A DNA stretch of 25,916 bases. It comes from Larix sibirica. Lineage: Eukaryota; Streptophyta; Pinopsida; Pinales; Pinaceae. The stretch is from NCBI GenBank assembly GCA_004151065.3, contig NWUY0300037343.1:7190-33105 (forward strand), read 5' to 3'. The notes under the pieces were generated by a model, which did no database searches, was not told the DNA's origin, and worked only from the letters and a program-made list of their open reading frames with translations. Positions 19,722 to 25,916 of this stretch are shown here, piece after piece (position 1 is the stretch's first letter; the number at the start of each line of letters is the position of its first letter). A program made the position numbers and the translations under genes.

Positions 19722-19834
19722 ATTGTGCAGGGATAGGACCCACTCGTTTGGCCATCACGAGTATGTGACATGCCTACACTATAACTCGGGTATGCCCCTT
19801 AACGCTAATGCATATGTGATGGAGGGGTGTTACA
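19343..19834 (-). mobile_element. LTR of the second gypsy family, better preserved copy
   Basis: On the minus strand the element starts TGTAACACCCCTCCATCACA at 19834, a classic plant gypsy LTR start, and runs to about 19343. It aligns along its length with 11345-11848. No primer-binding site or purine tract was recognised beside it, so it may be a solo LTR. Confidence 0.65.
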
Positions 19835-20560
19835 GGGCATTTGATTGTTTTTTGGAGAAAAATATAGGGGAAGATAGAGGGGCGTCCTGGGATTGTGCAA
19901 GGTACAAACCTACACTTGAATGCATGTATAATGTACAAACGCGTAACCTACATGAATGTTTTGGCATGCCTACGAGTGAGGACGGTTTGCACTGTGATTG
20001 TGTTGTTGCATGACACTGGTGATAGTTTGGGTGTTATGGGCTCAGGGGCCTCAATTGCTCAAGTTGAGTAATTAGGCTAGAAGGAGAGCCATTTTGTTCC
20101 CTTCAGTTTTCCATGCTTGTTTATAAATTTTACGATACTAATAATGGTTGGTGGTTTTTTGTTTGTTCCTCATGTTCTCCCTTTTGTAAGTCCAATAGGT
20201 ATTTGATTGTTCTTGGGAAAAATTTAGAAGTTTGAGGGGGGTCTTGGGATTGTGTGGGATACAAACCTGCACTTGAATTCTTGTCTAATGTACAAATGTA
20301 CAAATTGATAACCTGCAAGAATGTTTTACCATGCCTATGAGTGATGGGGGCCTGCACTTTGTGATGTTGCATGACATTGATTGATAGTTTGAGGGTTGTG
20401 GGTTCAAGGTCGCCAATTGCTTAAGATGAGTAATTAGGCTAGGAGGAGTCCTTTTGCTCCCCTCATTTTTCCATACTTGGTTGTAAATTCTACAATATTG
20501 ATGATGATTGTTGGAGCTTTGGTCGTTCCTCTTCTTCTACATTTTTTTAGTCCAATTTCA
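19835..20560 (+). repeat. Two-copy imperfect tandem duplication, period about 360 bp
   Basis: Unit one (19835-20196) and unit two (20197-20556) share 'catttgattgtt'/'tatttgattgtt' at the start, 'gatagtttg(g/a)g(t/g)gtt' in the middle, 'gagtaattaggcta' and 'agtccaat' at the end. Many substitutions and small gaps show that the duplication is old. No frame is conserved between units, so it is probably non-coding. The left edge abuts the LTR. Confidence 0.8.
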
Positions 20561-22369
20561 ACTATTACATTCCAGGTAATGCTCTTACTTCTCTTAATTT
20601 ATGAAACATTTAGTGAAATAAATATTTAGAAATGGATCAATGTTTATGGTTGGATTTTTATCTTAGAGGTATTGTTCTTGTTGGTTTTTGTATTGCTAGA
20701 TTTATCCTTAATAACTTGTACTATTGGTTGAAATATGGATTGAATTATCTTGCTAGTGAGTTTCATTTTTAAATGTGCATTGTCCATTAATATTACATAC
20801 TAATACTCTAACTAGGTTGGTTCCTTACATAAGTAAAAGATACAATTTGTGGAATATAAGAGCAACGATTAGCCATAAAGAAGGTCAAGAGACCAGAAAG
20901 TAGTAGATGGCAAAGAAAAAATGCACAAGAGGGTGCCCAATGGAAAAATTAGCACAAGAAAAAGACCCAACAAATCACCATGTGATAAGGATTTGTATGA
21001 TAACCATCATGAAAACCCAACCTATATTAGCGCAAAAGAATATTACACATATGCCACTCATGAGCGTATGCTAGCAAGCAACTGATAAAGAAAAAAGGAG
21101 AACATAAAGCTGGAAATCATCATGCATAACAAGCAAGATACGTTGAGAGAGGGAGGGAGGAAACCAAATTTAACTACCATGTGATTAGGCAAGTAGTGGC
21201 TAAACTATGAAAGTCAAAAATGAAATAAATGAGAGAAAGGTAGGGAGAACCAATATTTGCACATACCTAATTGGCGATGATGCCATGTGAAAGTCCACTG
21301 GTGCATGGTAGAAATGGTGCCAGTGAAACTCAATAGTAATGTCGACAATCATTTGAGATATGTAAAGGTTAGAGCTAGCAAGAAGAGACCCGAGATGACT
21401 TCCAAGAGATTTGACACTTGGCCTATCCATGTTGCACTACCTCTTGTGGATAACACCAACTAAGATATCATCACTGATAATATGTTTACCTTTAAAACAA
21501 ATGACAACTAGAGGTATCTAGAGAAGGGAACACTAGTGTTGATTGTTACCCATGAAACAACTTGACTCATCAAAAGCTTCATTCAATTTGGCTCAACCAA
21601 CCATCCTGCCTCAAGCAATGAACCAGCCCTCTACATACCATGAGTGGGCAATTAATAGTGCCTTAAGGGAGAAAATGAATTTAGGTGAGCCATGCCTCAC
21701 AAGGAAGAAGGGGGCAGGAGAAAATCTTGCCTCAAGCAAAGAAAAGGTTAGAAGGAGGGAAAAGGAAGTAGGATAGACGAATTAAGAGAATGTAACCTTA
21801 GCCCAAGGTGAAGCAAGGGTGAGAAGGAGAAAAGGTGGCAACTTTGGATAGGTAAGTGAAGGAAAAATAACTTGCCTTGAGTATAGAACAAGTTTAAGCA
21901 AGGGAAAAGACAACAATGTTGGACAAGTTAGCAAAGCAAAGAAATCTTACTTATGAATAGAATAAGGATGAGAAGGAAAAAGGGTGACTATGAAAAGATG
22001 ATAAATGTAATAGGCCAAAGAAACACTTCATTAATCATGGTCTAAATAGTATGCTAACCAATATTGAGTCACAATGATTGATCGCAGCTAGGAACTAACT
22101 CAAAACAAGCCTTCACTTTAGGAATATCTTAGCAGAATTTGAGTCACTAGATTAAGGGGAAAAGGTGACAAGAGGAAAGGAGAACAAAGGAGATTAACAA
22201 GAAAGGGGTGAGAAGGGGAAAGGCAATAGAAGACAATGGAACTAAAGTGATCCAAAACAGATTCATAAACTGCCAAGGAAAGAAGGCTTTGTTGAAGTGA
22301 AAGTGAGCTCGTGCTAGGGGTAAGGTCATGGGGCATTAACCTGTAAAAAGAGCTAATCTTTCTAATGGA
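20561..22369. other. Long stretch without recognised content
   Basis: No domain, element terminus or RNA gene recognised on either strand. The plus strand from 20870 is purine-rich ('gaaaag', 'gagaaggag', 'caagcaa' words recur), which leaves short open frames of low complexity. Words like 'tgcctcaagcaa' recur at about 21608 and 21728. Confidence 0.4.
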
Positions 22370-22566
22370 AAATCTGTCAACAAGCGATTGATGAGCAAGT
22401 TGTTAGAAAGAAGATGATTGACAAGCACCGATGTCAAAAAGCAACTGATTAACAAGCAATTTGTCAACAAGCAGGTGATCACAAGTGAATCATTGACAAG
22501 CAAGCTACCAACAGGCATGTGATTGAAAAGCAAGACATCAATGGGCAAGCTATTGACAAGCAGGTT
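22370..22566. repeat. Degenerate minisatellite, period about 15 bp
   Basis: About 13 diverged units of the type 'attgacaagcaagct' (for example 'tgtcaacaagcaggt', 'attgacaagcaagct', 'gattaacaagcaatt'). Related 'gtcaatgagcaagttgtcga' words continue to about 22680. The period is a multiple of three, so open frames through it give five-residue repeats (LLINR/LLTNC on minus, INKQF/VNKQV on plus). No sign that either is translated. Confidence 0.75.
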
Positions 22567-23565
22567 CCATCAACACACATCTTGTTGACATCGGTGAGCA
22601 TGATATCATGACAATGTTGTCGACAATCTTGAATTTGGTGAATGGGTTGTCAATGAGCAAGTTGTCGATGAGCCTGGAATTGAGAAAATCTATATAGCAA
22701 GACCACCTTGTCATTGACACATGGCATCGTAAAAAAAGACTAGGTAGACAAGTAATACCTCGCTTAACAGTGCTACATTATCACCATGCTGGTGCCACAT
22801 CTACCAAATTGATTTATTGAACATTTGTCTTAAAATTTATGTTGAAGTCTCAAAGTGTGAGTTTGCAAACAAAATTGGGAAAGTTTTATAAAGAGTCAGC
22901 ATTTCAATGAAAGAAGATAAGTTGTAGCATCTCTCAATAGCTTCAACTGAAAAAAAAAGATTGAAAATGGAGTGACATTTTGCAAGATATGGTCAAAACA
23001 CAATAGGTACCCGTGTGGAGGATGGGAATATGAATAGTTTTCTTTTCTTGGCCTTTTCTCATTGCCAATGGGGGGAGAGTGGAAGAAAAATGAAGAGTGT
23101 GATGCTCTGTTGGGAAGGAACAACGAGGGAGCTCATTGTTGTAGCAAGCCTACAGAGGAAAGACTCTGATAGGTCAAGAACAATAATAGATATGTCAAAG
23201 TTCATTTATTTCAGAGGAAGAACCTCTTGGCACTACAAGAGAGGAGTTGAGAGATATTTTGAAAAGCTTTGAGATCAATTTTGGGGGTACAAGACACCAT
23301 AGGAGGAACCCTGGGAGATGCATTTCCAATATGAATTTTACATAGATTTTGTAAGCATTTCTATAGTTGCAATTGATTGAATGATTTAGTGGAGTTTATT
23401 TCCCAAAGGTCCACTTTGAAAAAAAATTGTCTTGTGTAAAGGATTGTGCACGTGTGGTTATTCTTTTGTTTTATGTTTGTTGTTGGTGCAATTGTAGCGA
23501 AATAATTTAATAAATAACATCAAGCCAAGCATAGTTATCCTAACAAAATAATTTTTTGAGTTCAA
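22567..23565. other. Stretch without recognised content
   Basis: Apart from minisatellite-like words up to 22680, nothing is recognised. Short frames at 23015-23272 (plus) and 22896-23123 (minus) lack motifs. Confidence 0.4.
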
Positions 23566-24850
23566 AAATGAGTGCCATTGGGAGATTTTGATTCACCCAC
23601 TAGATTGCAAATTAATGATATTAGTGTAAGTTTTTCTTTGAGGCTAGTAGTAGCTATTGTTGAAACAACAATTGGAAAATCTACAAAGCAAGAGAGACTT
23701 CAAATGTTGCAGGACATTATCAACTTGTTCAATGAGAAAAGAAAGAGATGAGAAGAATGATACATGAAGAAAAATAAAAGTTGCAAATTAAAAGTCAACA
23801 TTCAGACCATGGAGAAGTTGGTGGACTGTGAATAGAGAATCTATTCTCAGTAGAATGGACAGCCTTGAGGAGCAAAATGAAGTCATTGAGAAGATAAAGC
23901 AAGATTTCTCCTCATAAGAAGTCTTGGCCAAACATTGAGCAGAATTGGAAAGGTGAAGAAGAATTTTCCAAGCAAAAGGAGGTAGTTGATATGTAATGTT
24001 CTAACATCAACACTGAGGAGAGCACAATAAGCACTTCACAAGCCCATTCTCCAATTGAAGTTATAAATTATTTGGTTATTTTGAAAAACACACCAAGGGA
24101 ATAGGCTCTAAACTATTGAAAGGTTGAGACTTCAATGGTTAGGGTCTTGGTAAGAATGGCCAAGGAACCAAGATTCCCATTGAGGTAGAAGCCCGGCCTT
24201 TGCACAAAGGTTTAGGGTATCTTGTCGGTATACTAGCAATGGGTGGATTGACATAAGAATCCCAAGCCCAAGTACATTCCAATGTACAGAAATGCAGCCA
24301 ACCTTGACAACAAAGCACAAACAAAGGAGGTACCAAAGCCACCAAGATTATATTTCTGAAAGCTCAAGAGGTAGAATGTAAAGAGCAACAACTTTGCACA
24401 AGCTCAGAAGAGGGCAACAAAAAGGTGTCCTAAGCATATAGGCATGTCCAAGTAGCTAGAAGATCAAGTCAAAGCGCCAACAAACACGACATTCATAAGA
24501 GGTATGTCAAGCTCGAAATATTTCTTTTGTTTGTTTTTGTTGCAAGAAGAAAGGCCATAATACATATCAATGTTGGAATTGTTATCCGTGCAAGTAACCA
24601 TTGCATGTCCATGTGTTAGACGAAGAAACCCATGGACCCCGTTTACTTTTAAGGAGGAAGGTTTCACGAACCATACCTCGACCTAGCAAGGAGAGGGGTA
24701 AAGAGCATAAGAAAGTTGTTGCTATTCAAGAGTGTAATGCTAGAAATTTTTGTAACATCTGCAAGATTAATGGGTATAGGGATGCAAAGTGTTGGAAGCT
24801 TCATCCCAAGTTGCACCCCGGGAATCACACGGGCAAGTCAATAAAGTGAT
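23566..24850 (+). pseudogene. G-patch and zinc-knuckle gene relic, probably retroelement-derived
   Basis: An upstream part reads ERLQMLQDIINLFNEKRKR and other charged, coil-like pieces broken by stops. At 24071-24232 the plus strand gives FGYFEKHTKGIGSKLLKG, stop, DFNG, stop, GLGKNGQG and RPLHKGLGY, a clear G-patch with two stops. At 24532-24573, in another frame, a complete CCHC knuckle reads CFCCKKKGHNTYQC. A stop at 24595 is followed in the same frame by EETHGPRL and a second knuckle, CNICKINGYRDAKC at 24751-24792, where Tyr replaces the His, then WKLHPKLHPG. G-patch and CCHC modules bind RNA or RNP partners; their pairing in plants is known to me mainly from repetitive retroelement-like genes. 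No RT or integrase follows within the window. It cannot make a full protein. Confidence 0.65.
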
Positions 24851-25520
24851 GGCAGCCAAAATCAAGTGTGGAAGAGCTAAAGATTGTACCAGCAATCAAG
24901 AAGTGGAGACAAATGAAGAAACTCAATGTTTCGAGAAGGAAGCAAGTAGCCCAGGCTTCCGAGGATGTCACCTCAAGGAAGCAAGTAGCAAGGTGAGAAG
25001 TCGTTTCTGGAATCTTCGGTAGAATTTCTGCAAGGTCTCCCACAATAGTTTGGTAATACCTATTTGGGTTGAGTGTTATCTCCTTGTATGCACGTGTTTA
25101 TTTTAAGCTATTGTTGTTATGATTGGAGAAGGGATGTAATGGATAGCTATTCTAAATGCTAACAAAGGATGCTTATTTTATTAATTTGTTGTGTTGGCAT
25201 ATTTAAGCTTACCTCCTTAACCCAAGTTGTTATGTTTGGAGGATGAGGTGTAAGAATATCAAATCCTGAAGTTTGACAATAGTACAAATACTTATTGTTG
25301 TAGGAGGCATGAGTAAGCAAACATGATAATCCTCAAGGTGGGAAAACCAGCAGCAAGAAGATTCTCTTGGTAGTAGCAAACAACTAATGAATCGCTGTAT
25401 CTGGAGATGCAGAATCAAGCCAGAAAAATTGAGCATTTTGGCTGTTGATTAAAAATGTTTATTTGAAGAGATGTAAGGGCAACCAGAAGGTAATTGGAGC
25501 ACTTACTATGAATCAGCATA
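24851..25520. other. Tail of the zinc-knuckle relic, then no recognised content
   Basis: From 24851 to about 25020 the relic seems to continue in shifted frames (KQVAQASEDVTSRKQVA), with 'aaggaagcaagtagc' twice, at 24937 and 24976. After about 25040 nothing is recognised. Confidence 0.4.
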
Positions 25521-25680
25521 GATCCATCTTAAACCCAGATCTATCAAGCACCAAGAGGGATCCAATTTTTCTTGAGGTGTAAATTTTTTTATCTTAAATT
25601 TTTTACACATTAAGAAAAATTTACATCTCGAGATATTTGATCCCTCTCCTTCTTAATATATCTAGGTTTAAGATCAAATC
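25521..25680. repeat. Long inverted repeat (fold-back or MITE-like)
   Basis: The left arm 25521-25588 begins 'gatccatcttaaacccagat'. The reverse complement of the right arm 25610-25680 begins 'gatttgatcttaaacctaga'. The arms pair over about 68 bases with mismatches, sharing 'gagggatc' and 'tgtaaattttt'. A loop of about 20 bases lies between. No convincing target duplication was found. It could be a fold-back element, a MITE or a hairpin transcript source. Confidence 0.7.
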
Positions 25681-25916
25681 AATATAACTTAATTGTTTTG
25701 TTTAAGCTGACATCATTTGCATTTTATTCCTTTTTTATAGGAATGTCATGTTACATAAAGTTACACAACGTTACACATTACAACATCTCCCTCATATTGG
25801 GTTGTAAGCACCTCGTTACTATCGGTGCAATCATCATCATCATCATTGCAATTGTCATTTTCATTGTTGATTTGTCCATGGTTCTGTAAACCAATAAACC
25901 AACCATGGTTTGATAT
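25681..25916. other. Window end, short microsatellite only
   Basis: An (atc)n run lies near 25830-25847. 'ccatggtt' at 25877 and 'aaccatgg' at 25902 form a small inverted pair. No gene is supported. Confidence 0.4.

Noticed and set aside
1-25916. CRISPR array, bacterial operons, rRNA or tRNA genes
   Set aside because: No regular spacer array, no cloverleaf or rRNA core found by eye, and the gene structure is plant nuclear.

Overview
This is nuclear DNA of a land plant, most likely a seed plant and quite possibly a gymnosperm. The evidence is an intronless PLS-type pentatricopeptide repeat (PPR) gene, an intron-containing plant glyoxalase-I-like gene, and about 20 kb of AT-rich DNA filled with decayed Ty3/gypsy retroelements, LTR pieces and tandem repeats. 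The gymnosperm part rests on the look of the PPR protein and of the G-patch/zinc-knuckle retroelement relic. I could not test it.

Layout. 1-830: no gene seen. 838-3124 (minus): PPR gene, 665 codons ending in an E/E+ tail, followed past its stop by a recognisable but broken DYW domain. 3125-4050: AT-rich flank with two dispersed repeats (A, B). 4051: single N. 4495-5336 (minus): three-exon glyoxalase-I-like (VOC) gene, apparently intact. 5400-7020: AT-rich DNA with second copies of repeats B and A. 7021-10907 (minus): truncated, dead Ty3/gypsy element (candidate 3' LTR, integrase with GPY/F tail, RNase H, reverse transcriptase, protease); gag and 5' LTR are absent. 11345-11885 (minus): LTR and polypurine tract of another gypsy-type family. 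11886-13159: unassigned, AT-rich.

13160: second N. 13161-16751 repeats 9554-13159 almost base for base. 16700-16940: 63-80 bp tandem repeat. 17040-17900: nothing recognised. 17940-18867: 107-bp tandem repeat and LTR piece. 18868: third N; 18869-19721 repeats 18015-18867. 19722-20560: end of the LTR, then a 360-bp tandem duplication. 22370-22566: 15-bp-period degenerate minisatellite. 23570-25020 (plus): relic gene with G-patch and two CCHC-type zinc knuckles. 25521-25680: long inverted repeat.

Only two genes look potentially functional: the PPR gene (predicted organellar RNA binding) and the glyoxalase-like gene (predicted 2-oxoaldehyde detoxification or a related VOC activity). They are neighbours, not an operon, and nothing suggests they work together. 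I see no undescribed multi-gene system. The most useful observations are the fossil DYW domain beyond the PPR stop codon and the strong sign that the second and third N positions join overlapping, unmerged contigs, so about 4.4 kb of the window is probably represented twice.
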